A stretch of 51,763 nt of DNA, taken from assembly GCF_008905045.1 (NCBI RefSeq), contig NZ_VWMY01000030.1, positions 1-51,763 on the forward strand, written 5' to 3'. Positions 16,075 through 24,659 of this stretch are shown here, in pieces; within the stretch, counting starts at the first letter, position 1, and each line of letters begins with the position of its first letter. The notes beneath the pieces are model-generated. The model worked only from the letters and a program-made list of their open reading frames with translations. It was not told the DNA's origin and made no database searches. Origin of the DNA: Streptomyces albicerus. Its GTDB lineage: Bacteria > Actinomycetota > Actinomycetes > Streptomycetales > Streptomycetaceae. The translations under genes were made by a program, and so were the position numbers.

Positions 16075-16314
16075 ATGAGTGACTATTGCGGCTCCGAGGA
16101 CCCTGCGCCCCGTGAGGGGCGCGGGGAACTGCGCGACCAGGCCACCACAACCCGCACGTCGCTTACCGGCCCTCCCGCGGAGCGCGTCGCGGAGCCCCTT
16201 GCCGATTGCGTCCTGTGCCGCAAGCCCACCGAGTACCCGGAGTCGTACAAGGGCATCACCCTGTGCCCCGTCTGCGAGTGGCAGGAGGCCCAGCGCACGG
16301 CCTGCTCCGGGTGA
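16075..16314 (+). CDS. Small CxxC/CxxC zinc-ribbon-like protein carrying an in-frame insertion
   Basis: As read it is 79 residues: MSDYC, then about 40 residues of repeat-derived sequence (GSEDPAPREGRGELRDQ and on), then CVLCRKPTEYPESYKG, CPVCEW and the end TACSG. The two CxxC pairs are a compact zinc-ribbon pattern. The middle 40 residues come from a 120-bp insertion bounded by ATTGCG repeats. Deleting 120 bp gives a 39-residue protein starting MSDYCVLCRKP with intact reading. The insertion keeps the frame, so the gene may still work with an N-terminal loop. Function unknown; a metal-binding or nucleic-acid-associated microprotein is likely. It converges on the ABC permease gene. Confidence 0.7.
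   Translation: MSDYCGSEDPAPREGRGELRDQATTTRTSLTGPPAERVAEPLADCVLCRKPTEYPESYKGITLCPVCEWQEAQRTACSG
16091..16210 (+). mobile_element. 120-bp MITE-like insertion (subtype A repeat) with 6-bp target duplication
   Basis: ATTGCG at 16085-16090 and again at 16205-16210 bound the unit. Inside are GCTCCG near the left end and CGGAGC (16190-16195) near the right, an imperfect terminal inverted pair. The family head GCCCCGTGAGGGGCGCGGGG starts at 16107 and is followed by AACTGCGCGACCAG. Total size 120 bp is a multiple of three. No ORF for a transposase exists in it. Confidence 0.7.
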
Positions 16315-16320
16315 CCGCGA

Positions 16321-16998
16321 TCAGCCCCGGCGGGTGGTGAGCGCGCAAGCCACCGCAATGGCCGCCGCTGCCACAGCGCCGGCACCGATCAGCGGCAGCA
16401 AAGGTACCGGTACCGTCCCCGCCTGCGACCCCGTCACCAGGTCGCTGATCGCCGCCCGCGCAGGCGACCCCGTCACCACCAGCGCCAGCACCGCCCCGAG
16501 CAGCGTCGCCGGAACCGCCCGCCCCGCGGACCGCAGCAGCGGCCAGGTCGTGAGCGCGCCGACAGCCGTGCCGAGCAGGGCGCACACCAGCGCGGCGAGC
16601 AGCCCGGCGCCGCCCGCCGGTACGGCGGGTACGGGCGTCCGGTGATCCGTGCTCGCGGGGTCGCTGACCACCGTCACGACGACCGTCGCCACCGCCCCGA
16701 GCAGCCCCGCCGCCCCGAACGCCGTGAGCAGGCAGGCCAGATGCGCCCGCGCGGGCCCGGCCGCCGCGCCCACACAACTCCGCGCCGCGGGAGGCTCGTT
16801 GGTGGCGCAGATCCGTACGAACCAGGCGGCGACGGGGAGTACGGCGGCGGCCGCGTAACCGAGCGAGTCCAGCACCGGCTGGCCCGTCTGGACTCCGACG
16901 GCCAGGAACGCCGCGTACAGGATGACCGGCGGCAGCCAGCGCTGCGAGCGCAGCAGAAGGGCCGCCTGGTAGCGGAGGAGGGGGCGGAGGGCGGTCAT
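16321..16998 (-). CDS. ABC exporter permease subunit
   Basis: 225 residues with about six hydrophobic helices (PPVILYAAFLAVGVQ, YAAAAVLPVAAWFV, ACLLTAFGAAGLLGAVATVVVTVV, LLAALVCALLGTAVGAL and more). Typical of ABC-2-like exporter membrane subunits. Its ATG overlaps the stop of the ATPase gene (ATGA), so the two subunits are translationally coupled. Cargo unknown. Confidence 0.82.
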   Translation of the reverse strand: MTALRPLLRYQAALLLRSQRWLPPVILYAAFLAVGVQTGQPVLDSLGYAAAAVLPVAAWFVRICATNEPPAARSCVGAAAGPARAHLACLLTAFGAAGLLGAVATVVVTVVSDPASTDHRTPVPAVPAGGAGLLAALVCALLGTAVGALTTWPLLRSAGRAVPATLLGAVLALVVTGSPARAAISDLVTGSQAGTVPVPLLPLIGAGAVAAAAIAVACALTTRRG

Positions 16999-17909
16999 GA
17001 GCGGACCTCGACATCGAGACCAGTGGCGGTGTCGGCGGGGCGGGGCGTCGATACTCCGTGCTGCCCTGCCGCCTCCCCCACGCTCACCACGTGCCACGGC
17101 GGGCGAGCCGTCAGCAGGGTCCGCAGGACGGTGTCCGAGTGGGACTCGGGGACGGTGAGGCGGAGCCTTCCGGGCCCCGGTTCCTCGACGGACACCGTCA
17201 GCCGTGCCACCTCGGCGGGCGGCTCGGCACCCGTCGCCCCCTGGACCTCGACTACGACGTACGAGTCCCGCGGCGCCGAACTCCCCGTAACCGTCCGCAG
17301 GTTGCCGTCGACCACCGCGTACGTCGCATCCGGCACCCCCGCCAGCCGCCGCGGATCGTGGTCGACGAACACCACCGTGCCGCCGGCGGCCGTGCGCTCC
17401 AGCACCGCCCGCTCCAGCACCGCGCGGGCGGCCATGTCGAGGCCGGACCAGGCCTCGTCGAGGACCAGGAGCTCCGGTTCGGCGAGCAGGGCCTGGGCGA
17501 CTGCGACCTTCTGGCTGGTGCCCTTGGAGAGTTCCGACATCGCCGTACGCGCGTACTCGGCGGCGCCCAGGCGTTCCAGCCACTCGACCGCGGCATGGGC
17601 GGCCTCCGCACGGGAGAGACCGTGGATGCTGCCGAGGTGGATCAGATAGCCGGCCGCGGTGAAGGGGAGGGCGGCCGGGAAGCGCTCGGGGACGTACGCG
17701 GTGCGCGGGCGGCCGGTGATACGGCCCTCGGTGGGGGCGTCGATCCCGGCGAGCAGGCGCAACAGGGTCGACTTGCCGGTGCCGTTGGCGCCCTCGACGC
17801 GCGTCAGGGTGCCCGGGGCCAGCGTGAGGTCGACGCCGCGCAGGACCCATGGGGCGCCGCCGAGACCGTAACGGCGGCCGACCCCTTCAAGCAGCAACTC
17901 GCGATTCAT
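16995..17909 (-). CDS. ABC transporter ATP-binding protein
   Basis: 304 residues, the motor of the two-gene exporter with the permease downstream. Walker A EGANGTGKST (39-48), Walker B LLVLDEAWSGLD (147-158) and H-loop His184 (FVDHD). The signature is LSKGTSQK (127-134) instead of LSGGQ, as often seen in ABC-2 exporter ATPases. About 100 extra residues after the ABC domain look like a separate beta-rich domain. ATG 17909 is chosen since GAGGA lies 8 nt upstream; another ATG at 17918 is too close to it. Divergent from the PTH2-like gene. Confidence 0.9.
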   Translation of the reverse strand: MNRELLLEGVGRRYGLGGAPWVLRGVDLTLAPGTLTRVEGANGTGKSTLLRLLAGIDAPTEGRITGRPRTAYVPERFPAALPFTAAGYLIHLGSIHGLSRAEAAHAAVEWLERLGAAEYARTAMSELSKGTSQKVAVAQALLAEPELLVLDEAWSGLDMAARAVLERAVLERTAAGGTVVFVDHDPRRLAGVPDATYAVVDGNLRTVTGSSAPRDSYVVVEVQGATGAEPPAEVARLTVSVEEPGPGRLRLTVPESHSDTVLRTLLTARPPWHVVSVGEAAGQHGVSTPRPADTATGLDVEVRS

Positions 17910-18016
17910 GCGGGCCATCCTCGCCCGTACGTTCGGGTGCGCGCAGAGGAACCGGCCAGAGGAGCCGATCTTCCGGTCCGCCAGGGACCGATCTTCCGCC
18001 TGGCAGACTGGAGGGC

Positions 18017-18835
18017 GTGAGCAGCGACCAGACGACCACCTCCGGTGCCGGCCGGACGACCGACTCCGATACCGGCCGGACGACCGACTCAGGTGCCGGA
18101 GCGCAGGACAGCCCCTTCCGGCACGAGCAGACCGCCCGCGACGAGGCACCGCAGTTCGTGCTGCCCCTGGTCGTCCGTATCGAGCGGACCGATCCTCCGG
18201 CGCGTACGGACGCGTTGGAGACCGCGGCCCGTGCCGTTCTGGTGATCCTCAGCGACGAGCGGTCGCTCGGCGACGGCGAGTGGGCGCAGGCGATGCGGGA
18301 CTGGCAGGACGCCCGGATCCGCAAGGTCGTCCGGCGGGCGCGCGGCGCCGAGTGGCGGCGGGCCGAAGCGCTGCCCGGCATCACGGTCACCGGCAGCTCG
18401 GCCGAGGTCCGCGTCTTCCCGCCGGTCCCGTTGGACGGCTGGCCCAAGGACCTGGCCCGTCTCCAGGTCTCCGGCACGGACCTGGACGACCCGGAACCGC
18501 CGGTGGACGCGGACCTGTCCGCGCCCGTGCTGTGGCTGAGCCCGGACCTGGACATGTCGGCCGGCAAGGCGATGGCCCAGGCGGGCCACGGCGCCCAACT
18601 GGCCTGGTGGGAGCTGTCGGACGAGGAGCGCACGGCCTGGCGCGAGGCGGGCTTCCCGCTCGCCGTCCGCACCCCGGACCCGGCACGCTGGGCCCAACTC
18701 ACCACGAGCGGCCTGCCGTTGGTGCGCGACGCGGGCTTCACGGAGATCGCGCCCGGACTGACTGTCGCCGTCGACGGGTACGAGCGGGTCGGCGCTCTGC
18801 CGAAGCGCGTGCGACGGCCGGCCGCCTGGCGCTGA
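18017..18835 (+). CDS. PTH2-like peptidyl-tRNA hydrolase family protein
   Basis: 272 residues. The PTH2 core is in the C-terminal half: LDMSAGKAMAQAGHGAQLAWWEL corresponds to the Lys-Gly-Lys-x-Ala-x-Gln-x-x-His helix of PTH2, then VRTPDPARWAQL and GLPLVRDAGFTEIAPGLTVAVD. The N-terminal about 35 residues are low-complexity with a repeated GRTTDS phrase, then an actinobacterial domain of unknown role. PTH2 proteins free tRNA from stalled peptides. The GTG at 18017 has CAGACT 7 nt upstream and may be leaderless; the GGAGG is only 2 nt from it. Confidence 0.82.
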   Translation: MSSDQTTTSGAGRTTDSDTGRTTDSGAGAQDSPFRHEQTARDEAPQFVLPLVVRIERTDPPARTDALETAARAVLVILSDERSLGDGEWAQAMRDWQDARIRKVVRRARGAEWRRAEALPGITVTGSSAEVRVFPPVPLDGWPKDLARLQVSGTDLDDPEPPVDADLSAPVLWLSPDLDMSAGKAMAQAGHGAQLAWWELSDEERTAWREAGFPLAVRTPDPARWAQLTTSGLPLVRDAGFTEIAPGLTVAVDGYERVGALPKRVRRPAAWR

Positions 18836-18884
18836 GGCGCTTTGCGGGCGCAGGCTGTCGCTTCACCTCACCGGGCGCCGCCTG

Positions 18885-18933
18885 TCACCTCACCTCACCT
18901 CACAGGGCGTCAGGGCGTCAGGGCGTCAGGGCG
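18885..18933. repeat. Microsatellite-like tract between convergent genes
   Basis: Several TCACC units (18885-18903) and then GGGCGTCA three times plus a partial fourth (18905-18933). The stop codon of the MFS gene (TCA on this strand, 18926-18928) is the end of the third GGGCGTCA unit. Confidence 0.7.
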
Positions 18934-20194
18934 AAACTTCTCTCCGGTCCCCCGCCCGTGCCAGCACGCCCCAAGCCGCCAGCGGCGCCAGCAGCAGGGT
19001 CATGAGACCGGAGAGGACCAGGCTGGTGTGGATCCCCGTCAGGGCGATCAGCGGGCCGCCGGCGAGCAGGCCGAGCGGGGCGGCGACCGTCGAGCCCGTC
19101 GTCCAGAGGGTGACCACCGGCTGCTGCTCGCCGGGGTCGAGGCCGGACTGCAGGAAGCTGTACGCGATGGGGGTGAACGGAGCCCAGACCAGTCCGCCGA
19201 TGCCGAAGACGACCATGGCCGCGACCTGATGCGCGACGCCGGCCAGCGCGATCGGGCACAGCGCCCACAGCGCGATGATCGCCACGAGCAGCGGGCGCTG
19301 GGGGAGGTTGCGGAGCCGGTCGACCAGCGCGGCGCCCGCGAGCGCCCCGACGCCCAGCGCGGTCCAGAGCAGACCCAGGCCGGACGCGCCGGTGTGCAGC
19401 GTCCCCCGCACGTACAGCGGCAGGGCCACCTCGATCGGCATGTAGAGAAAGTTGAAGAAGAAGACGACCACGAGCAGGCGCCCGGCCACCGGTCGCCGCC
19501 GCAGGATCCGCCACCCCGACTCGCGCCGCGGCCCTCGCCCGCCCGCCGCGCGGACTGCGGACGCCCGCGGCACGCACCACAGCACCGACGCCAGCAGGAT
19601 CAGCGCCCCGCACGCGTCGGCGAACAGCGCCCAGCCGGCACCGGCCCACGCCACCAGGAGCCCGCCGGTCACCGGCCCGACGACATACAGCGCGAGGTTG
19701 CTGCCAAGACCCAGCAGCCCGTTGACGGCGAACAGGTCCGCGTCGTCCACCATCGAGGTGGCCAGCAGCCGTCGGCTGCTGGAGCCCGCCATCCGGCAGG
19801 TGCTGCCCAGCAGCAGCCCGCCGATCAGCACGGGCAGCGTGAGCCGGTCCGCCAGCGCGAGCACGCCCAGGCCGGTGAAGGCGACGGCGCGCAGCGCACA
19901 GTCCGCGAGCAGCAGCAGTCGCGGGGGCGCGGAGAACCGCCCCAGGCTGATGGCCAGGGCGAGCACCGTGGAGAGCAGGAACGGCGCCGCCTCCACCATC
20001 CCGATCGCGAGCGCCTCGTCCACGGTCCCGTGAATGGCCAGTGTCTGCACGGGCATCGCGACGATCAGCATGCCCGTCCCTGCGTTCGCCAGCAGATCGC
20101 CCAGCAGCAGGCCGGCCATCCGCGGGTTGCGCAGCAGGACGTCGCGGTACGAGCTGTTCGCCGCGGTGGACTCGGCGTCGGCTGCGGTGGACAC
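18926..20194 (-). CDS. MFS transporter
   Basis: 422 residues, about 12 membrane helices. The N-terminal half has AGLLLGDLLANAGTGMLIVAMPVQTLA and the central loop RRRPVAGRLL; the C-terminal half repeats the fold (GLGLLWTALGVGALAGAALVDRL, VFGIGGLVWAPFTPIAYSFLQ). It resembles drug/efflux-type MFS exporters, substrate unknown. GTG 20194 has AAGGAG 5 nt upstream, which decides the start against the much longer upstream reading. It lies 184 nt downstream of the AhpD-like gene on the same strand. Confidence 0.9.
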   Translation of the reverse strand: MSTAADAESTAANSSYRDVLLRNPRMAGLLLGDLLANAGTGMLIVAMPVQTLAIHGTVDEALAIGMVEAAPFLLSTVLALAISLGRFSAPPRLLLLADCALRAVAFTGLGVLALADRLTLPVLIGGLLLGSTCRMAGSSSRRLLATSMVDDADLFAVNGLLGLGSNLALYVVGPVTGGLLVAWAGAGWALFADACGALILLASVLWCVPRASAVRAAGGRGPRRESGWRILRRRPVAGRLLVVVFFFNFLYMPIEVALPLYVRGTLHTGASGLGLLWTALGVGALAGAALVDRLRNLPQRPLLVAIIALWALCPIALAGVAHQVAAMVVFGIGGLVWAPFTPIAYSFLQSGLDPGEQQPVVTLWTTGSTVAAPLGLLAGGPLIALTGIHTSLVLSGLMTLLLAPLAAWGVLARAGDRREVSP

Positions 20195-20378
20195 GGGCGC
20201 TCCTTCGATGGCTGTCGGGGCGTCGGACGATGGCTGTCGGAGTCTCGGGGTGTCGGCGTGAGGAGGTGGCGAAGCGTGAACGGAACCGAGGGGTGCGGTC
20301 CCGGCCGACGGGTTCGCGCACGCCGGCCGGGACCATCGCCCCCCCATCCCTCACCCCGCACCTCTCACCCCGCACCCC

Positions 20379-20834
20379 TCATCCCCATGCGCCGGCGATC
20401 TGCCGGGTCGTGGCGTTGAGCCGGTTGTACAGGTTGGTGACGCCGATCATCAGGATGATCGCGGCCAGTTGCTTCTCGTCGAAGTAGCCGGCGGCCGTGT
20501 CCCAGATCTCGTCGCTCACCGCGTCGGGACGGTCGGCCAGCCGCGTCGCGGCCTCGGCCAGCGCGAGCGCCGCCCGCTCCTCCTCGGTGAAGTACGGGGC
20601 CTCCCGCCAGGCGGCGACCGTGGCGAGGCGCTCGTCGCTCACTCCGGCCTTTCGGGCCGTCTTGGCGCCGCCGTCGACACAGGCGCTGCAGCCGTTGATC
20701 TGGCTGACCCGCAGATGCACCAGCTCCAGCGTCTCCTTCTCCACCCCGCCGGAGTACACGGCCTTGGAGAGCGCCTGGATGGGCTGCATCGCGTCGGACA
20801 GGACGACGGCGGGGTTCTGCATACGAGACTGCAT
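20379..20834 (-). CDS. AhpD-like carboxymuconolactone decarboxylase family protein
   Basis: 151 residues, all-helical CMD/AhpD fold. The redox pair is Cys49 and Cys52 in NGCSACVDGG. The His four residues after the second Cys, part of the AhpD proton relay, is Gly56 here. EERAALALAEAATRL and LAAIILMIGVTNLYNRL complete the family. Likely a peroxide or alkyl-hydroperoxide-related thiol protein, perhaps with altered chemistry. ATG 20834 has GAGGAG about 7-8 nt upstream. Divergent from the NB-ARC regulator, with the MFS permease downstream. Confidence 0.9.
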   Translation of the reverse strand: MQSRMQNPAVVLSDAMQPIQALSKAVYSGGVEKETLELVHLRVSQINGCSACVDGGAKTARKAGVSDERLATVAAWREAPYFTEEERAALALAEAATRLADRPDAVSDEIWDTAAGYFDEKQLAAIILMIGVTNLYNRLNATTRQIAGAWG

Positions 20835-21011
20835 CTCGTTCTCCTCTTCCGGGTCGGTGCCCCGTTCTCTCGGGGCGTGACTCCATAACAGCCGCGTGGG
20901 CTTGCCATGACGACGGCGCTGGGACACCGTGGGACAGCTGAAACGGCCTTGAACAGCGACGACTCGGCCCGGGAAGTTTCCGCCGGGGTGGGACAGGGAG
21001 GCGGGGGAACG

Positions 21012-23516
21012 GTGGTTGCGCAACCGCGGACGGCAAGAGTCAACCCGCACGACCCGCAGGACGAACTGGCCGCCCGGCTGCGCCTGCTCCAGGAGGTGTC
21101 CGGGCGCGGCGTACGAGCCCTCGCGCGGGACACGGGCCTCAGCTCGTCGTCGCTGTCGCGCTACCTCAGCGGTCGGACGGTGCCGCCCTGGCCCGCGGTG
21201 ATCGCGCTCTGCCGCCTCGTCAAGCGCGACCCGCGCCCGCTGCGCCCCCTGTGGGAACGGGCCTCGAACCCCCTGCCGGCGCCCCCGAAGACCAGCCGTC
21301 AGGTCCAGCCACCGTCGCCGCCCGCCGGGGCCCCGCGCCCGCCCCGCAACGATCTGCCGCGCGACGTGCCCGACTTCACCGGACGCGAGGCCGGGCTCGC
21401 CGCCGTGCTCGCCGCGGTGGACAGCAGCCGGGTGGTCGCCGTCGACGGCATGGCGGGCGTCGGCAAGACCTGTCTGGCGGTGCACGCCGCGCACCGGCTG
21501 GCCGCCGACTACCCGGACGCCCAGCTCTATCTGGACCTGCACGGATTCACCGACGGGCAGAGCCCGCTCGATCCCGAGCCCGCGCTGCGGGCGCTGCTCG
21601 CGGCGCTCGACGCCCCCTCCGAGAGGATCCCGCAGGAGGGGGGAGTCGAGCCGCTCGCCGCCTACTGGCGGTCCGAACTGGCGGGCCGGCGGGCCGTCGT
21701 GGTCCTCGACAACGCCGCCGACGCCGACCAGGTCCGCCCGCTGCTGCCCGGCGCCGGCCCCTCCGTCGCCGTGATCACGAGCCGCAACCGGCTGCTGGGC
21801 CTGGACGAGGTGCCCCCGGTGTCGCTGGACGTGCTGAGCGAGCAGGAGAGCGCGGAGCTGCTGGCCCGGGCCAGCGGCGACCCCAGCGGGCCCGACGGGC
21901 GGCTGGCCCGGGAACCTCAGGCGGCGGCCGAGGTGCTGCGGCTGTGCGGCCGTCTGCCGCTGGCCCTGCGACTGGCCGCGGCCCGGCTGCGGCACCGGCC
22001 GGGCTGGACCGTGGGCATCCTCGTCGAGCGGATGTCGGAGGGCGCGGGTGAGTTCGACGCCGCGTTCAGCGCGGCGTTCGCCATGTCCGTACGGCAGCTG
22101 GACCGGGCCCAGCGCCGCCTGTTCCGGCTGCTGGGCCTGCTGCCGGGCTCGTCCTTCGACGAGTACGTGGCGGCGGCGCTGGCGGACGTGCCGCTGCGCG
22201 ACGCCCGGGCGACGCTGGAGGACCTGCTCGACACGCATCTCGTCCAGCAGCCGGCGGCCGGCCGCTACCGGCTGCACGACCTGGTGCACCAGCACGCGCG
22301 CCGGGCCACCACGGAGCAGGACTCATCGGCGGAGCGGGAGCGGGCGCTGGGCCGGGTGCTCGACTACTACGTACACACGGCGGCCGCCGCCGACGCCGCG
22401 ATGCCGTTCCTGTCCCTGAGCCGGGCGGCCGCCGCGGGCCGGGCCCCGGCCGACCTGCCGCGGTTCACCGACAAGAACGCGGCCCTCGCCTGGTTCGGCA
22501 CGGAGTACACGAACCTGCTCGCCGCCTTCGAGGCGGCGGACGCCGCCGGGGCCGACACGCACGTGTGCGAGCTGCCGCGCTTCATGCGGTCGTACTTCGC
22601 GCGGCGCTGCGGCACCACGATGCTCAACGGCCTCTTCGAGCGGTCGCTGGCCGCCGCGCAGCGCCTGGGCGATCCGCTGCAACTGGCCGAGGCGCACAGC
22701 GACCTGGGCTTCGCGCGGTACAACGCGGGCCGGATGGCGGAGGCCGGCGCCGCGTACGAGGCGGCGGCGCCGCTGGTGTCACAGGCGGGAGACACCCTGT
22801 CGGAGGCCGAGCTGACCATGCGCCGCGGCTACCTCGGCTGGGACGAGGGGTACGTCGAGGAGCCGCTCGGACTCTTCCGGCTGGCGGGGAAGCTGTACGC
22901 GGACGCCGGCTGCCCGATGGGCACGGCCCACGCGACCGCGTACGAGGCCTGGGCGATGCTGCAGCTGGGCCAGCGCGAGGAGGCCGCGCTGCTGGCCCGC
23001 GAGGCCCTGGACACCCCGCACGCCGACCCCGCGTGGCCGCCCACGCTGACGGCCCGGATCACGCTCGGCGTGGCCATCGCCCGCGAAGCGCCCGACGAGG
23101 CCGTGGAACACCTGCACCAGGCGCTGGCGCTGGCCCGCGAGGACGGCCACAAGCACAACGAGGCGTGGTGCCTCAACTGCCTGGGCGTCGCGCTGCGGCA
23201 GATGGGCCGGTACGAGGAGGCGCTGGCCAGGCACGAGGAGGCGTTCGCGCTGCTTGACCAGCTGTTCGAGGAACACTGGAAGATCCATTTCCTCAACGGC
23301 TACGGCGAGACCTGCCGGCTGGCGGGCCTGCCCGACCAGGCCCTGCGGCTGCACCGGCAGGCGCTGGAGCTGGCCCCGGAACTGGGCTACCGGAACGAGG
23401 AGGCGCTGGCCCACGAGGGGATCGCGGCCGTGCTCGACGCGATGGATCCGGCCGCGGCCGCCGAACACCGGGCTGCGGGTCAGGCCATCCTGCGGGAGCT
23501 CGAACCGGGGGCCTGA
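21012..23516 (+). CDS. HTH/NB-ARC/TPR transcriptional regulator
   Basis: 834 residues from GTG 21012. An XRE-type helix-turn-helix (about 15-60, LARDTGLSSSSLSRYLSGRTVPPW) comes first. A Pro-rich linker (87-118) leads to an NB-ARC ATPase with FTGRE, P-loop GMAGVGKT (146-153), AVVVLDNAADADQVRPLLPGA (Walker B), GRLPLALRLAA and YRLHDLVHQHAR. A C-terminal array of TPR helices follows (about 530-834). This is the STAND regulator plan of Streptomyces: ligand or protein binding by TPRs switches the ATPase. An in-frame ATG at 20907 would add 35 Gly/Ser-rich residues; GGGAGG upstream favours the later start. Divergent from the AhpD-like gene, its most likely target. Confidence 0.88.
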   Translation: MVAQPRTARVNPHDPQDELAARLRLLQEVSGRGVRALARDTGLSSSSLSRYLSGRTVPPWPAVIALCRLVKRDPRPLRPLWERASNPLPAPPKTSRQVQPPSPPAGAPRPPRNDLPRDVPDFTGREAGLAAVLAAVDSSRVVAVDGMAGVGKTCLAVHAAHRLAADYPDAQLYLDLHGFTDGQSPLDPEPALRALLAALDAPSERIPQEGGVEPLAAYWRSELAGRRAVVVLDNAADADQVRPLLPGAGPSVAVITSRNRLLGLDEVPPVSLDVLSEQESAELLARASGDPSGPDGRLAREPQAAAEVLRLCGRLPLALRLAAARLRHRPGWTVGILVERMSEGAGEFDAAFSAAFAMSVRQLDRAQRRLFRLLGLLPGSSFDEYVAAALADVPLRDARATLEDLLDTHLVQQPAAGRYRLHDLVHQHARRATTEQDSSAERERALGRVLDYYVHTAAAADAAMPFLSLSRAAAAGRAPADLPRFTDKNAALAWFGTEYTNLLAAFEAADAAGADTHVCELPRFMRSYFARRCGTTMLNGLFERSLAAAQRLGDPLQLAEAHSDLGFARYNAGRMAEAGAAYEAAAPLVSQAGDTLSEAELTMRRGYLGWDEGYVEEPLGLFRLAGKLYADAGCPMGTAHATAYEAWAMLQLGQREEAALLAREALDTPHADPAWPPTLTARITLGVAIAREAPDEAVEHLHQALALAREDGHKHNEAWCLNCLGVALRQMGRYEEALARHEEAFALLDQLFEEHWKIHFLNGYGETCRLAGLPDQALRLHRQALELAPELGYRNEEALAHEGIAAVLDAMDPAAAAEHRAAGQAILRELEPGA

Positions 23517-23691
23517 CACGGGGTGTGGAGTGGCCGATCCCGGTCTGAAACAGTGGCCGTGTCCAGTCTGAACAGGGCTCGTGAGAGATTAAACATCGAC
23601 TGTTGAACATCCCCGCCGTCCCGCATGTATCTCCTGGCGCTGGCCAAGTACAGATTCCCAACGACCAGTTGGTATCCCCCGGGAGGCACCT

Positions 23692-24467
23692 TTGCGGCGT
23701 ATCAACGGTACGGCCCTCGTCATCGTGGCACTCGTCGGAACGCTCAGCGTGCTCGCGTTCCCCGTGTGGTCGTACACCGACCGCTCGGGTACCGGGCAGG
23801 CAAACCTCGCCGCCGGGACCGTACCGACCCGCTGGGCCCGCTGACCGCCGCCGACCGCGACCTGATCGTCCGTGTGCGGCTGGCCGGTCTGTGGGAGCTG
23901 CCCGCGGCGCAGCAGGCGCTCGAGCGTTTCCCCAGCGGTCCGATGAAGGAGGCGGCCAACCACCTGATCGTCGGCCACACCGACCTCGACAAGCGGGTAC
24001 GGGTCGTCGCGCGGGACCTCGGCGTCGAGCTGCCGAACCAGCCGACCGATCAGCAGCAGGGCTGGCTGCAGCAGATGACGGCGGCGTCGAACCAGGACTA
24101 CGCGAAGACGTGGGCGAACCTCCTGCGGTCCGCGCACGGCAAGATCTTCCCGGTGATCGGAGCGGTACGGAACCAGACGCGCAACTCGCTGGTGCGACAG
24201 CTCGCCTCGGACGCCAACCAGACCGTGCTGGATCACATCACGGTGCTCGAGAAGACCGGCGCGATCGCCAACGATTCGGTGGCCGGCACGACGGCCAGCC
24301 CGACCGGTCCTCCGCCGCCGGCGGCCGGGTCGATCCCGCCCGAGGCACCGGCCGTGGTGCCGTCCGGAGACATCGACACCACGTCGAGGCCCTCACCCGG
24401 AGAGCCGGGCACGGTCAACACGAACCGGCCGGATCCCGAGGATCCGGACGCCCAGGCCACGCAGTAG
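23692..24467 (+). pseudogene. DUF4142 exported protein, frameshifted
   Basis: The N-terminus is read from TTG 23692 (GGGAGG 5 nt upstream): RRINGTALVIVALVG, a signal anchor, then FPVWSYTDRSGTGQAN. This frame stops at TGA 23842. The rest (GPLTAADRDLIVRVRLAGLWE and the DUF4142 helices to residue ~250) is in the -1 frame to 24467. The paralogue at 26498 reads straight through (FPIWSYADRSGTG, then GPLSALDREF). One G missing from the GGG at 23834-23836 explains the break (W-G-P expected). No good slippery heptamer is present, so a real frameshift mutation or a sequencing error is more likely than programmed shifting. The 5' neighbour of the DUF692 gene. Confidence 0.75.
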
Positions 24468-24471
24468 CGGT

Positions 24472-24525
24472 TCGTGGCCGCCGCCTGTCCGGAACGACTC
24501 GTGGCCGCCGCCCGTCCGAAAGCTC
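24472..24525 (+). repeat. Imperfect direct repeat downstream of the frameshifted DUF4142 gene
   Basis: Two copies of TCGTGGCCGCCGCC(T/C)GTCCG in tandem between the DUF4142 stop and the DUF692 leader, about 29 bp apart. The rest of the 192-nt gap shows no gene. Confidence 0.5.
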
Positions 24526-24659
24526 AAATGTTGCTCTGAACGTCCCCGCCGATGGGTTCGGCCCCGCCTGCCGGGGCCATGACTCCGTCACCGGAACACA
24601 GGTCCGTCGAAGGAGACGACACACAGGTCCTGGTGAAACCGTGGCGAAGGAGGGGGACG

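Noticed and set aside
23825..23845. Programmed -1 frameshift at the DUF4142 break
   Set aside because: The codons CGC TGG GCC CGC give no slippery X-XXY-YYZ heptamer and no clear downstream stem. A lost G is simpler.
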